Counted from the stretch's first letter, positions 34,784 through 44,287 are shown. The stretch: 64,000 nt of DNA from JABDII01 sp963815325 (GCA_963815325.1 CAWFGG010000008.1:157429-221428), one strand, 5' to 3'. Made by a program: numbers and translations. Notes: generated by a model from the sequence alone, not told the origin.

Positions 34784-35199
34784 CTTCCCTCTCTCCGTCG
34801 CGCGGCGCACTGCTCCGCGGTCTCGACGGCCTCCCGGACAATGTCTTTCACGCCCTGGCCCAGCGTGTCGCCCGCCGGGGCGACCAGCTGGCGAAGGACC
34901 CGAGCAGCGGTATCGGGTGCCGGGTCCTTCAAGTCGGCCATCGCTCCGGCCAGGGCCCGGCGGAGGGGGGGTGGCAAGGTCAGGCTCGAGATCCGCCGTT
35001 CCAGCGGGGCAATCCGGCGGCGGTGTGCTCGCTCGGGCAGCGCCGGTTCCAAGCACAGATCCAGCGCCGTCCGCAGCGTCAGCCAGAGCGCGAACGCACC
35101 CTGCCGTTTGGGGCCCCTCGCGCTTTGTGCCAGCACCTCGACGAGGGCCAGGCAGGGAGGCCATTCGTGGGTATTTCGTTCCGGAATCGTCACAGCCAT
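34780..35199 (-). CDS. Hypothetical alpha-helical protein
   Basis: A 139-residue product beginning MAVTIPERNTHEWPP; the remainder is leucine/alanine/arginine-rich and predicted helical with no export signal. I do not recognise it. The ATG at 35199 lies inside the last codons of the upstream glycosyltransferase; a GTG at 35193 would make a GTGA overlap with its stop, as at several other junctions here. The frame is open upstream to 35541, but that part is antisense-like shadow. It shares a CTAG stop with the convergent lipoprotein gene. Confidence 0.6.
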   Translation of the reverse strand: MAVTIPERNTHEWPPCLALVEVLAQSARGPKRQGAFALWLTLRTALDLCLEPALPERAHRRRIAPLERRISSLTLPPPLRRALAGAMADLKDPAPDTAARVLRQLVAPAGDTLGQGVKDIVREAVETAEQCAARRREGS

Positions 35200-36254
35200 T
35201 GGTCGAGCGCTCGCCGTACGGTCTGCGGTTGAATGTCGCGCAAGCATCGGTGATGGCCAAGAGGGCAGCGTGGCCCGCCCTCCACGGAGCACGGGCGGCA
35301 CGCCAGGTTTTGCTCCAACACGACACTCGGAGCGCCATACGGCTGGAAGCCGAACTGCCGAACCGTGGGGCCGAAAAGCGCCACCACCGGCGTGCGGACG
35401 GCCGTCGCCATATGCATGTGCCCGTTCTCGCCGGTGACGAGTGCCCGAGCGCGTGCAATGAGGGCCCCCGATCGCTGGAGGCCGAAGGTGCCTGCCACGC
35501 TCTTCGACCGGGCCCCGCCTGACGCGGCAATCGTCTCGCACGCCGCCGCATCCTCGGGCTCCCCAACGAGCACCGAGTCAATCCCCTCCGCCGCAAGCTG
35601 GCGCACCAGGGTAACCCAATGGGGCACGGGCCAGCACTTGGTTTCGCTGCCTGACCGTGGCGCCAGGGCCACCAAGGGCCGAATTCCGTCGAGGCTGTTG
35701 TCGCGGAGCCAGCGGTCGGCGTGGCGGTGCGCGTCGTCGCTCAGGGCAAACTCCGCCGGTTTCCCGTCCGGAGTCACCTCGAGGGCGCGGGCGGCCTCGA
35801 AGTACCGCTCTGCGACCGGCGGCGGCGCCATACGCGCGTAGCGATCCTGTTTGAACCGGACGAGGATGCCCCTGGCCAACCGGCGCTTGGAATAGCCCGA
35901 CCAGTTACCTGGCGCCATCGATCGCAGAAGCCGAGTCCGGATATCCCCCTGGAGATCGAGCTTGTGCGTGTAGCCGGTGTGGCGGATCTCCCGGGCCAGA
36001 TGGGTGAGCGATGTTCCGTCCCGGAGTTCCAGGATGCGGTCGATCTTAGGGTTGTCGCTCAAGAGGGGGCGGAATATCCGTTCGGTGAGAACGGTCAGAT
36101 GGCATTCCGGGTACCGTGTGCGAATGGCACGCACGAGGGGCGTGATGAGGAGGATGTCTCCGACGGAGCTGAATCGCACGATGAGAATGCGGCGTGTGCG
36201 GAGCGGGGCATACGGCACGGGCGGAATGTACCGGCCGTGGGGGCCCGCCGCCAC
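35190..36254 (-). CDS. Glycosyltransferase family 9 (heptosyltransferase-like)
   Basis: The 354-residue GT-B enzyme begins RILIVRFSSVGDILLITPLVRAI, the classical ADP-heptose:LPS heptosyltransferase motif. The C-terminal half has LVALAPRSGSETKCWP and VTGENGHMHMATAVRTPVVALFGPT, which bind the nucleotide sugar, and a cysteine-rich end (CRPCSVEGGPRCPLG). It likely adds heptose or a related sugar to LPS core or another glycan at the inner membrane. It is divergent from porX, with only 42 bases between them. Confidence 0.92.
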   Translation of the reverse strand: MAAGPHGRYIPPVPYAPLRTRRILIVRFSSVGDILLITPLVRAIRTRYPECHLTVLTERIFRPLLSDNPKIDRILELRDGTSLTHLAREIRHTGYTHKLDLQGDIRTRLLRSMAPGNWSGYSKRRLARGILVRFKQDRYARMAPPPVAERYFEAARALEVTPDGKPAEFALSDDAHRHADRWLRDNSLDGIRPLVALAPRSGSETKCWPVPHWVTLVRQLAAEGIDSVLVGEPEDAAACETIAASGGARSKSVAGTFGLQRSGALIARARALVTGENGHMHMATAVRTPVVALFGPTVRQFGFQPYGAPSVVLEQNLACRPCSVEGGPRCPLGHHRCLRDIQPQTVRRALDQWL

Positions 36255-36296
36255 CGCGTTGCTCCGCCGTTTGCGGGACGATTAGGTTTCTGCTCT

Positions 36297-37862
36297 ATGC
36301 CACGACCGCGAAGTATCCTCTGGGTCGATGATGAGATCGAAAGCCTGACCTCACACATCCTGTTCCTCGAAGCGCAAGGGTTCCGGGTGGAGCCGGCCGC
36401 CAATGGGGACGACGCCCTGGTTTTGCTCCAGCGCCAGCCCTATGGGGTCGTCTTATTGGACGAGCAGATGCCGGGACGCCGCGGTCTGGAGTTGTTCCAC
36501 ATGATCCGCGGTATCGATGGCTCCATGCCGGTGGTCATGGTCACGAAGAGCGAAGAGCAGGAAACCCTGCGGGATGCGATTGGAGCGGAGATCTCCGATT
36601 ATCTCGTCAAGCCGGTCAATCCTCGGCAAGTGCTTTCGGTGGTCACTCGGCTGCTCGAGGGTGACCGCATCCGGCAGCAGCGGCTCTCGCGCGATTTCAC
36701 GACCCGATTTCGGGACCTCGAGGCGCGCCGGGGGACGGCGCTGGCTTGGCGCGAATGGGTCGAGTTGGTGGCGGAGCTGGCCGAATGGGAGGTGAAGCTC
36801 GCCCGGGCCGATGAACCCGGACTCCAAGAAGCGCTCCGCACGCTGCAAGACTCGCTGCGGCAAGATTTCGCGCGGTTCCTTGCGGATCATTATGCGCAAT
36901 GGCTCGATGGTACGGAGGACGACCGTCCCCCGTTGTCGGTGGATGTGGGATCGGAGTTTCTGGCTCCGGTCCTGCGAGATCGGGGACGCGCGCTCCTGGT
37001 CGTCGTGGATTGTCTCCGGCTCGACCAGTGGGCTGTGCTGCGTCCGCTGATTGGAACCCGCTTCGATATCGAGACGGCGCATTATTTCTCGATCGTACCC
37101 ACGGCGACGCCGTACGCCCGGAATGCGATCTTCGGCGGCCTGTTTCCGGCCGAGCTGGCTACCCGTCACCCGGAGTGGTGGCGCATCAAAGATGACTCGG
37201 GGCTCAACGCCCACGAGGATGTACTGTTGGCGGAACATCTCGCGACGTTGTTCGACAAGCCGGTTCCAGTGCGCTATGAAAAGGTCTTCACGGCGGGAGA
37301 CGGCGAGGCGCTGTTGCGGCGTCTCCCCGCACACTTGGCGCAGGATGGCGTGACCGCGCTGGTGTTCAATTTCGTCGATCAACTGACGCATGGCCGGACC
37401 GAGAACACCACGCTGTTCGAAGTGGCCCGCGACGCGCGAGCCCTCCGGGAATTGACCCGCACGTGGTTCGAGCGGTCGCCCCTCTGGGCTGCGCTGTGCG
37501 AGGCGGAGCGGCGCAACGTTCCCGTGCTGTTGACCACCGACCACGGTTCAATCCACTGCCACACTCCGGCCACGGTGTTTGCCAAGCGCGACGCCACCGC
37601 CCATCTCCGCTACAAATTCGGCGAGGACCTGCGCGTGGAGGACCCGAACGCGGCACTGGTGATCGACGATCTCGAACGATACGGCCTGCCGCCTCGGTCG
37701 CCCAAGACGCGGCTGCTGCTTGCGACCGGAGACCGGTTCTTCGTCTACCCGACCAAGCTCCGTGAATACCAGGCACGCTACCGAGGTGCGTTCTTGCATG
37801 GCGGGGTCTCGCCAGAAGAGGTGGTGCTGCCCATCGCGCTGCTCACCCCACGGCGGGCCTGA
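36297..37862 (+). CDS. porX: PorX-like response regulator with PglZ/alkaline phosphatase-superfamily output domain
   Basis: The 521-residue protein has a receiver domain (ILWVDDEIESL, phospho-acceptor in VVLLDEQMPG, KP in DYLVKPVN; residues 1-125) and a helical linker to about 210. The large C-terminal domain carries metal and active-site blocks: LLVVVDCLRLDQW, SIVPTATPYARNAIFGGLFP, VFNFVDQLTHGR and VLLTTDHGS. That combination is the architecture of PorX, which in Bacteroidota controls type 9 secretion and is reported to be a zinc phosphodiesterase. I chose the ATG at 36297; the open frame upstream is shadow of the GT9 gene. The ABC transporter starts two bases after its stop. Confidence 0.9.
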   Translation: MPRPRSILWVDDEIESLTSHILFLEAQGFRVEPAANGDDALVLLQRQPYGVVLLDEQMPGRRGLELFHMIRGIDGSMPVVMVTKSEEQETLRDAIGAEISDYLVKPVNPRQVLSVVTRLLEGDRIRQQRLSRDFTTRFRDLEARRGTALAWREWVELVAELAEWEVKLARADEPGLQEALRTLQDSLRQDFARFLADHYAQWLDGTEDDRPPLSVDVGSEFLAPVLRDRGRALLVVVDCLRLDQWAVLRPLIGTRFDIETAHYFSIVPTATPYARNAIFGGLFPAELATRHPEWWRIKDDSGLNAHEDVLLAEHLATLFDKPVPVRYEKVFTAGDGEALLRRLPAHLAQDGVTALVFNFVDQLTHGRTENTTLFEVARDARALRELTRTWFERSPLWAALCEAERRNVPVLLTTDHGSIHCHTPATVFAKRDATAHLRYKFGEDLRVEDPNAALVIDDLERYGLPPRSPKTRLLLATGDRFFVYPTKLREYQARYRGAFLHGGVSPEEVVLPIALLTPRRA

Positions 37863-37864
37863 GC

Positions 37865-38104
37865 GTGCGCGCCGAGCGCCGTCTCTTCCAGTACGTCGCT
37901 CCCCGGCGTGGCTGGTTCGCGCTGGCGCTCGCGACGGCATTTCTTGCCTCCTTGCTGGACGGCCTGACCATCGTGCTCCTCATTCCGTTGCTCAAGTTGT
38001 TGTTCGGCACCGCCGGCGCGTTGGCGGCCGGCGCGCCGTCCCGGCTCGAGCATGCGGTCGACTGGGTCCTCAGTCCGATTCTGTTCGGGGGCGACACGGG
38101 GCCA
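37865..38104 (+). CDS. ABC exporter, N-terminal piece (frameshifted)
   Basis: From a GTG two bases after porX, the frame encodes RRLFQYVAPRRGW and a first transmembrane hairpin (LALATAFLASLLDGLTIVLLIPLL), then VDWVLSPILFGG. Near 38085-38104 the coherent sequence continues one frame over as QAAARVLGLLVAGLILKNAL. The original frame runs on to a stop at 38515 as nonsense. A run of five G lies at the junction. 37865-39710 has length 3n+1, so one extra base would explain it. Confidence 0.75.
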
Positions 38105-39710
38105 GGCCGCCGCGCGCGTGCTCGGTCTCTTGGTTGCCGGTCTGATATTGAAGAACGCGCTCAGCTATGCGGCGCGGCAGATTCAGGTCGCAATCCAAGA
38201 GAGCCTGGTGCGGGATCTTCGTGTCGACATGTTCGACCACCTGCTGCGGCTGGATCTCGATTATTTCCAGCGCACCCGGGCGGGGCAGCTCATTTCCTCC
38301 CTGATCGTCGATGTGGATCAGGTCAAGAGCGTGGTGACCGCGACCCTGGCGAGCTTTTTTCAAAATGGCGTGGTCATCATTGTCACCCTGATCATTTTGA
38401 GCCAGATCTCGTGGCGTTTGACGCTGCTGGTGCTCGCGGCGGCGCCGATTTTGGTGCTGGGAATGCGGCAATTGCTGCGGCGCTTGCGGCGCCATTCGCG
38501 GGCGCGGGCGGATGAGCGCGGCGCCATCACGGCGACGGTCGCGGAGCGGGTCGGCGCGATCAAGCTGATCCGGGCCTACGGCGAGGAAGCCGGGGAGCTG
38601 GAGCACTTTCGCCGGCAGAGCCATGATTATCGCAAGAGGGTCATCCGCACCCAGCGATTCTCGTCACTGATGAGCCCGGTCAGCGAGATGTTCGGGGGGC
38701 TCCTCATCATTCTCATCGTCTTCGTGGCCATGCGTCCGGGGCTCATCGGCGGCAATCCGATGACGCCGGAGGCGATCGTGGTGTTTCTGGTCGCGGCGCT
38801 TCGGGTGATGTCTCCCATCAAGAAGATCGCCGAGTTTCCCGCCGCATTGGCTGTGGCGTTGGCGAGCGCCGAGCGGGTGTTCGATCTCTTGGATCAACCG
38901 GAACGCGAGCGAGACCGGCCGGGCGAACGGGAAGCGCGGTTCACGCGGGAGATCCGCTACGAGGGTGTCTCGTTCAGCTATGGAGCCGGGCCGCCGGTAC
39001 TGGACCGAGTGTCGCTGACGATCCCGAAGGGTCGCGTCGTGGCCATCGTCGGACCATCGGGAGCCGGAAAGACCACGCTGGTGGATCTCCTGCCGCGCTT
39101 TCACGATCCGTCTGCCGGCCGCATCCTCGTCGATGATGCGCCGGCCACCGAACTCACGCGCAGCTCACTTCGGCGGCTCCTGGGAGTGGTGGGTCAAGAA
39201 ACCATCCTGTTGAACGACACGGTGCACGCCAATATCGCGTTCGGCACATCGGATGCCTCGCGGGCGCGCGTGGAACAGGCCGCCGCTGCGGCCAATGCCG
39301 ACGAGTTCATCCGGCAGCTCCCCGAGCGGTACGAAACCATGCTCGGTGAGCGTGGCACCCGGCTGTCGGGCGGCCAACGCCAGCGGATTGCCATCGCGCG
39401 CGCCCTGCTCCGCGACCCGCCCATTCTCATTCTGGATGAGGCGACGAGCGCCCTCGACCCGGTCTCCGAGCGCTTAGTGCAGGAGGCCATCGAGCGACTG
39501 GTGCAGGACCGGACGGTGTTGGTGATTGCGCACCGCCTCTCCACGGTGCGCCATGCAGATGAGATCGTCGTGCTCAATGAAGGACAGGTTATCGAACGGG
39601 GCGATCACACCGCCCTGTACCATGAAGGGGGGCTCTACCGGCGGCTGTACGACCTCCAGTTTCGTGACGAGCCGATGGCGGAGCACCCATCGCCCGAGTC
39701 GGTTGCCTAG
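38052..39710 (+). CDS. ABC exporter (MsbA-like), main part after frameshift
   Basis: This 552-codon open frame holds most of a half-size type IV ABC exporter. The remaining transmembrane helices lie in about residues 20-290. The nucleotide-binding domain has Walker A VGPSGAGKTTLVD, Q-loop VGQETILL, signature LSGGQRQRIAIARAL, Walker B ILILDEATSALD and H-loop IAHRLSTV. MsbA-like proteins export lipids or lipid-linked glycans; glycosyltransferases on both sides support a glycolipid substrate. The ATG at 38052 is just the first in-frame start; the real N-terminus is the preceding feature. Corrected length would be about 614 residues, normal for the family. Confidence 0.9.
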   Translation: MRSTGSSVRFCSGATRGQAAARVLGLLVAGLILKNALSYAARQIQVAIQESLVRDLRVDMFDHLLRLDLDYFQRTRAGQLISSLIVDVDQVKSVVTATLASFFQNGVVIIVTLIILSQISWRLTLLVLAAAPILVLGMRQLLRRLRRHSRARADERGAITATVAERVGAIKLIRAYGEEAGELEHFRRQSHDYRKRVIRTQRFSSLMSPVSEMFGGLLIILIVFVAMRPGLIGGNPMTPEAIVVFLVAALRVMSPIKKIAEFPAALAVALASAERVFDLLDQPERERDRPGEREARFTREIRYEGVSFSYGAGPPVLDRVSLTIPKGRVVAIVGPSGAGKTTLVDLLPRFHDPSAGRILVDDAPATELTRSSLRRLLGVVGQETILLNDTVHANIAFGTSDASRARVEQAAAAANADEFIRQLPERYETMLGERGTRLSGGQRQRIAIARALLRDPPILILDEATSALDPVSERLVQEAIERLVQDRTVLVIAHRLSTVRHADEIVVLNEGQVIERGDHTALYHEGGLYRRLYDLQFRDEPMAEHPSPESVA

Positions 39711-39715
39711 CCCAC

Positions 39716-40708
39716 ATGGGAGAGTCCACCGCCGGCCTCCGCGTTCTCTTCATCAGTCCGTTCGACCAGGCGCGGTACTCGCACGCCGCGCTCATGCAGC
39801 GGGCCCTCGAGCGCCTCGGCTGCCGGGTTAGCCCGCTCGACCTCTTGGCGATCGCTCCGTGGTGGCGCCGGCTCCGGCGCGAGCGGGTGGAAGACCGGGT
39901 CCAGCGGGCGATCGCGGCGATGTCCCCTGACGTCGTTCTCGTCATCGGCGCCGATCACTTGAGCGCGCTTGCCGTGCATGCCTTGCGTGACGCCTCGAGT
40001 GCGTTGTGGGTGAACTGGATTCCCGACACGCAGACGCCGCTGGAAACATGTGAGCACGCAGCCTCGGCGTACGATCATCTCTTCGTGTCGGCCAGCGACC
40101 TCGCGGCCCACCTCGTGGCAGCGACCGGCACGGCCGTGAGCTTCCTGGCCCCAGCGTGCGATCCCTCGGTGCATCGGCCGCTCCGGGCGCGGGATCAGTT
40201 TCGCGCGAATGTCGTCTTTGCCGGTACGGCGACGCCGAGGCGCGAAGAGCTGCTCACGGAGCTGGTGGAATTCGGGTTGGCCCTCTGGGGGCCCGGCTGG
40301 CGGAAGACCAGCCTCAGGGATTATTGCCGCGGCGAATTGGTCGAAGTGCAGGACTACGTCCGGGCATACGCCGGGGCGAGCGTGGGGGTCAACATCCACC
40401 ATGACGCGGCACCCGCCGCGGGCGGTGGGTGTAATGCGCGGGTGTTCGAGCTAGCCGCGATTGGCACGGCGCAGGTCGTCGACAGCCGGGCGGATTTGCC
40501 GCTCCACTTCGCCGTGGGAAGCGACGTGGTCGCGTTTCGCACGGTCGAGGAGATGCGCACCGCCGTGCGGGAGCTGCTTCATGAGCATCGCCTTGCGGGT
40601 GAGATGGGGCAGGAAGCCCGCCGCAAGGCCCTCGCGAGCCATACCTACATGCACCGAATGCTCGTGCTTCTTTCGGTGATCGAGGAACAGCGGCCGTCGA
40701 AAGGCTAG
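39716..40708 (+). CDS. CgeB-like glycosyltransferase
   Basis: The 330-residue product begins with a nucleotide-binding-type strand LRVLFISPFDQARYS, then VVLVIGADHL and LWVNWIPDT. It has the CgeB-type C-terminal block ASVGVNIHHDAA, GGCNARVFELAAIGTAQVVDSR and AVGSDVVAFRTVEEM, characteristic of GT-B spore-maturation CgeB/GT1-like proteins (DUF3880-type). Substrate unknown. It begins five bases after the ABC exporter, so probably belongs to the same transcript. Confidence 0.85.
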   Translation: MGESTAGLRVLFISPFDQARYSHAALMQRALERLGCRVSPLDLLAIAPWWRRLRRERVEDRVQRAIAAMSPDVVLVIGADHLSALAVHALRDASSALWVNWIPDTQTPLETCEHAASAYDHLFVSASDLAAHLVAATGTAVSFLAPACDPSVHRPLRARDQFRANVVFAGTATPRREELLTELVEFGLALWGPGWRKTSLRDYCRGELVEVQDYVRAYAGASVGVNIHHDAAPAAGGGCNARVFELAAIGTAQVVDSRADLPLHFAVGSDVVAFRTVEEMRTAVRELLHEHRLAGEMGQEARRKALASHTYMHRMLVLLSVIEEQRPSKG

Positions 40709-40865
40709 TTACAGCCTTCGACCGTTTGATGCAGGCCGGCCGTTCGCTCGACTGCTTGGCGATCGCCGGCAGTGAGATGGCCCCTCCCGCCTTCGTCAGT
40801 GACCCAGCGTGGGAGTGCCGGGCTGGCGGAGATGACTTGATGACAGCGACTCGGGGCTGACCACA

Positions 40866-42017
40866 ATGAATTCGACTGAGCACCACACGCTGTCGCTCGA
40901 CGTTGCCCTCATGTGCTCGGCAGCGGAATGGCGTGGGTCGACTGCGAGTTTCGCCAAGATTGCCGCCGGTCTCATGCGCCGGGGCCACCGACCACTGCTC
41001 ATCACCGCATCCGCTTCGATGGAAGATCGCTTCCGCGCGCTGGGCCTCGATGCTGTTGGGTTGCACCTGCCGAAGACTGGGGCGCGAGAAATCATGACTA
41101 TCCGGCGAGTCCTCGGGCACAGCAACGCCCGTGTGGTCATGGTCGATACGCCCCGAGACCTGCGGTTGGCGGCATCCGCATCGTTCTTCACAGGGCGACC
41201 GATCGTCTATCGGTACAATCGCTACGCTCCCGACCCACGGTTGGATCTCAGCGACCGGTTTTTCCTGCGTCAGGTCGATGCCTGCGTATTCCAATCCGAA
41301 TTCATCGAGACCAAGGCCCTGGGTGATGCCCCACTCCTGCGGCGAGCACGGCGATACCGTATTGCCAACGGAGTGGATCTCGAATTGTTCACTGCGAAGC
41401 CGGACGCAGGATCCCGCTTCCGAGACACCCACGGTCTTTCGCCGGACACTTTCCTCGTTGTGACCGGCTCGAAGCTCACCGCCAACAAAGAAGTTGACGT
41501 CGCCCTGGATGCGCTCGCCCGTGTTCGGGCCGGTGGGCACGACGTTGTCTATGTTCTCTGTGGAGAAGGTGCTCAAGCCGGTACTTTGCGTCAGTCCGCC
41601 GATGAATTGAGAGTGCCGGTCCTCTTCACCGGGCAACTCGATCCGGAGGGTATGGTGGCGGCCTTGAGTGCAGCAGACGTAGTGGTGCATCCGGCGCCAA
41701 TCGAGATCTTTCCGAACATTGTCGCCGAGGCCATGGCCTGTGCCCGTCCCGTCATCGGGATCGACTCCTCGGGTGTGCCCGAAGTGCTAGGCCCTGATCA
41801 GGAGGCCGGGTTGCTGGTTCCACCAGCTGATCCAGTCGCCATGGCCGCAGCGGTAGTCCGGCTTCTGAACGACCCCGAACTCCGCCGCCGGCTCGGACAC
41901 GCGGCACGCACACGGGTCGCAAGAGAATTCCCGCTCCATCGTATGGAAGAGGGCTACACCCGCATGTTCCTGGAGGAGGTACAAGGGGTTGCGTCAGGTC
42001 CAGCAAGACGCTCATGA
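40866..42017 (+). CDS. Glycosyltransferase family 4
   Basis: The 383-residue GT-B enzyme has RRYRIANGVDLELF, SKLTANKEVDVALDAL, VLCGEGAQAGTL and the donor-site block IEIFPNIVAEAMACARPVIG with the EX7E-type glutamate. Its N-terminal Rossmann domain begins SLDVALMCSAAEWRGSTASF. It ends by overlapping the next GT4 (ATGA). It is separated from the CgeB-like gene by 157 bases in which I see no gene. Confidence 0.9.
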   Translation: MNSTEHHTLSLDVALMCSAAEWRGSTASFAKIAAGLMRRGHRPLLITASASMEDRFRALGLDAVGLHLPKTGAREIMTIRRVLGHSNARVVMVDTPRDLRLAASASFFTGRPIVYRYNRYAPDPRLDLSDRFFLRQVDACVFQSEFIETKALGDAPLLRRARRYRIANGVDLELFTAKPDAGSRFRDTHGLSPDTFLVVTGSKLTANKEVDVALDALARVRAGGHDVVYVLCGEGAQAGTLRQSADELRVPVLFTGQLDPEGMVAALSAADVVVHPAPIEIFPNIVAEAMACARPVIGIDSSGVPEVLGPDQEAGLLVPPADPVAMAAAVVRLLNDPELRRRLGHAARTRVAREFPLHRMEEGYTRMFLEEVQGVASGPARRS

Positions 42018-43231
42018 GTGACGATCCCGTTCGCCTCGAAGGCCGAGCCCTCCTCCTCACCTACGATTTCCCACCCATGGGCGGCGGGATCGCTCGGTGG
42101 ATGGGGGAGATGGCCCTGCGATATCCCCCGGGCACCCTGACCGTCTCCACCGCACGCCACTCTGGGAGTCAGGCGGGGGACGCTCGATACCCGAATCAAG
42201 TCGACCGGCTGGACCTACCGGGCCGGCGGCTCAGAACGGTGCAGGGGCTGGTGCGTTGGTCGCACCGGGCTGGAAAGCTCGCCAAGTCCCAAGGTTCTGA
42301 GTTCGCATGGTGCGGGCAGCTTCGACCTGCGGCCTACCCGGCGCGCTGGCTCCATGCCACGACCGGGATGCCATACGGGATCGTCATACACGGCGGTGAT
42401 CTGCTCACGCTGCGCCGGCACCTACATTCGGCCAGGAAGCGGCCTGTCGTCCGAACGCTGCTGGGCACCGCCGCGACGATCGTCGCAAACAGCCGTTGGA
42501 CCGCCGATCTCTGCCGCTCCGTGTGTGATGATCTCGGCATCGCGTTCGAGGGTCGGCTCCAGGTGATTCCGCTGGGCACCGACCCTGCCGTCTTCCGGCC
42601 CGCCCTCGACCCTCGCGAGGCCCGCGCTGCCTTCGGCCTACCCGAAGGCCAATGGTTGATCACCGTCGCTCGCCTCACACCCCACAAGGGCATCGATACC
42701 GGTATCCGCTGCCTGGCGGCCCTCGCGGCGGAGATGCCGGATCTCCGTTATGCAGTGATCGGGGCGGGGCATGACTTGGTCCGATTGGAGGCCCTGGCGC
42801 GCGACCTGGCCGTCGGACACCGGGTCCACTTTCTCGGCCAGGTCGGTGATGCGGACTTGCCGAGCCTCTACAACCTCGGGGATGTGTACCTCGGTCCCTC
42901 TCGGCTCGGGCCGAACGCCGTGGAGGGATTCGGCATCTCCATCATCGAGGCGTCGGCGTGTGGCCTTCCGGTGGTCGTCGGGAACAGTGGTGGGACGTCC
43001 GAGGCGGTACGGGACGGAGAGACCGGCGTCTTGGTGAACGCCGAGGATCCAGGGGCGTTCGCCGCCACGGTGCGGTCACTGCTCGACGACCACGACCAGG
43101 CCCGACGGATGGGCGCCGCCGGACGCCGGGCGGTCGAGACCTTCTTCAATTGGGACCGGGTCGTCCTGGCGATGCGAGCGCTTGGGCGGGAATGCGCGGA
43201 GGCAAGCGGGCCCCACCCGCCGTCAGGCTGA
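42014..43231 (+). CDS. Glycosyltransferase family 4
   Basis: A second GT4 of 405 residues, coupled to the first by ATGA. It has LLLTYDFPPMGGGIARWM at the start, VIPLGTDPAVFRP, ITVARLTPHKGIDTGI and EGFGISIIEASACGLPVV. The GGG-containing N-terminal loop and EGFGISIIEA block are characteristic of GT4 mannosyl- or glucosyltransferases in exopolysaccharide or lipoglycan pathways. Its end overlaps the convergent patatin gene by nine bases. Confidence 0.92.
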   Translation: MSDDPVRLEGRALLLTYDFPPMGGGIARWMGEMALRYPPGTLTVSTARHSGSQAGDARYPNQVDRLDLPGRRLRTVQGLVRWSHRAGKLAKSQGSEFAWCGQLRPAAYPARWLHATTGMPYGIVIHGGDLLTLRRHLHSARKRPVVRTLLGTAATIVANSRWTADLCRSVCDDLGIAFEGRLQVIPLGTDPAVFRPALDPREARAAFGLPEGQWLITVARLTPHKGIDTGIRCLAALAAEMPDLRYAVIGAGHDLVRLEALARDLAVGHRVHFLGQVGDADLPSLYNLGDVYLGPSRLGPNAVEGFGISIIEASACGLPVVVGNSGGTSEAVRDGETGVLVNAEDPGAFAATVRSLLDDHDQARRMGAAGRRAVETFFNWDRVVLAMRALGRECAEASGPHPPSG

Positions 43232-44287
43232 GGTTCCGTCCGCGACCCGGGCGCTAATGGCGTAGGTGGGGCAGTTCCGCACGTAATCGCCGTCCAGCGG
43301 AGACCAGCTCTGTTCCGGCTCCAGAACCTGCGCTTTGCCATCCGCCCCCAAGGTGAACACATGCGGTGCCCGGAGTACGCAGGATCCACATCCGATGCAG
43401 CGGTCGGCGCTGACGCGAATGCGCACGTGGCGGCGCGGATAGATACCGCGCGCATCGTCGGGGAGGGGACCCCCGAATTCATCCAAGACCGCCTTGGTAG
43501 CCCGGTAGCCCTCGTCGATGAGTTCCCGGGTCCGATCGAAGGCGAACATGGGGACGTGCTCGACCCGGGGGTGAACCAGGAGCAGCGCGGGCTTCTCCCA
43601 ACCGCGCAGCGATTCCTCGGCCATGGTCTGCATGACGATCTCGAGGCCCCGGGCATAGGTTGCGGCGAAACCGCTGTTCTCCACGTCCGCCCTGAGGACG
43701 CTCGAGGAACCGACGTCCACGGCGATGACCGGCGTATCTCCGGCCCCTGCCGCTGCGCGCACCGGCAGGTTGCGGATCACTGCCCCGTCGCAGTAGAACC
43801 GGCCGCGAAGCTGCTGCGGCGGGAAAAGACCCGGGAGCGCACAGGACGCGAATACGGCGTCGGCGACTCGGACGTCCCGTAGCCCGGGCTGTCCCCAGAG
43901 CACCTGCATGCCCGAGTTGATCTCAACGGTGTTGACGATGAGTTGATGCTCGAGATCGTCGAAGGTCCTACTCCCGACCAGGCCTTCGATCAGCTGCTGC
44001 AGAGGTTCGGGTCGGTAAATGGCCGGCGCGCGCATCCGGCGGAACGCCATGTCGGTATGGGCGACTTGGAAGACATGCTTGCGTTTGACAGCCAGGCCCC
44101 GTCGCCGCATGGTTTCGATGTCGTGTCCGGCGGCCCAGGCCGCGGCCACGAGCGAGCCCATGCTGGTACCGATCACGGCGTTGGGGGTAAGGCCAAACTC
44201 AGCCAGGGCCTGGAACACCCCGATATGAGCCAGCCCTTTGAGGCCGCCGCCGCTCAATACCAATGTGAAAGGTCGAGGATTACTCAC
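43223..44287 (-). CDS. Patatin-like phospholipase fused to a C-terminal ferredoxin domain
   Basis: Residues 1-about 270 are a patatin domain: oxyanion loop LSGGGLKGLAHIG, nucleophile elbow GTSMGS and catalytic aspartate in FYCDGAVIRN. These proteins hydrolyse acyl esters of membrane lipids. From about residue 288 a ferredoxin-like domain follows, with DRCIGCGSC (three cysteines, CxxCxxC) and a distal NCPTYAI cysteine-proline. That is the pattern of single [4Fe-4S] or [3Fe-4S] ferredoxins. The junction is in frame with no sign of an indel. It is divergent from the aminotransferase gene (82-base gap). Confidence 0.92.
   Translation of the reverse strand: MSNPRPFTLVLSGGGLKGLAHIGVFQALAEFGLTPNAVIGTSMGSLVAAAWAAGHDIETMRRRGLAVKRKHVFQVAHTDMAFRRMRAPAIYRPEPLQQLIEGLVGSRTFDDLEHQLIVNTVEINSGMQVLWGQPGLRDVRVADAVFASCALPGLFPPQQLRGRFYCDGAVIRNLPVRAAAGAGDTPVIAVDVGSSSVLRADVENSGFAATYARGLEIVMQTMAEESLRGWEKPALLLVHPRVEHVPMFAFDRTRELIDEGYRATKAVLDEFGGPLPDDARGIYPRRHVRIRVSADRCIGCGSCVLRAPHVFTLGADGKAQVLEPEQSWSPLDGDYVRNCPTYAISARVADGTSA

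Noticed and set aside
40389..41690. 433-codon minus-strand open frame over the GT4 gene
   Set aside because: Antisense to a clear glycosyltransferase; no recognisable domain.
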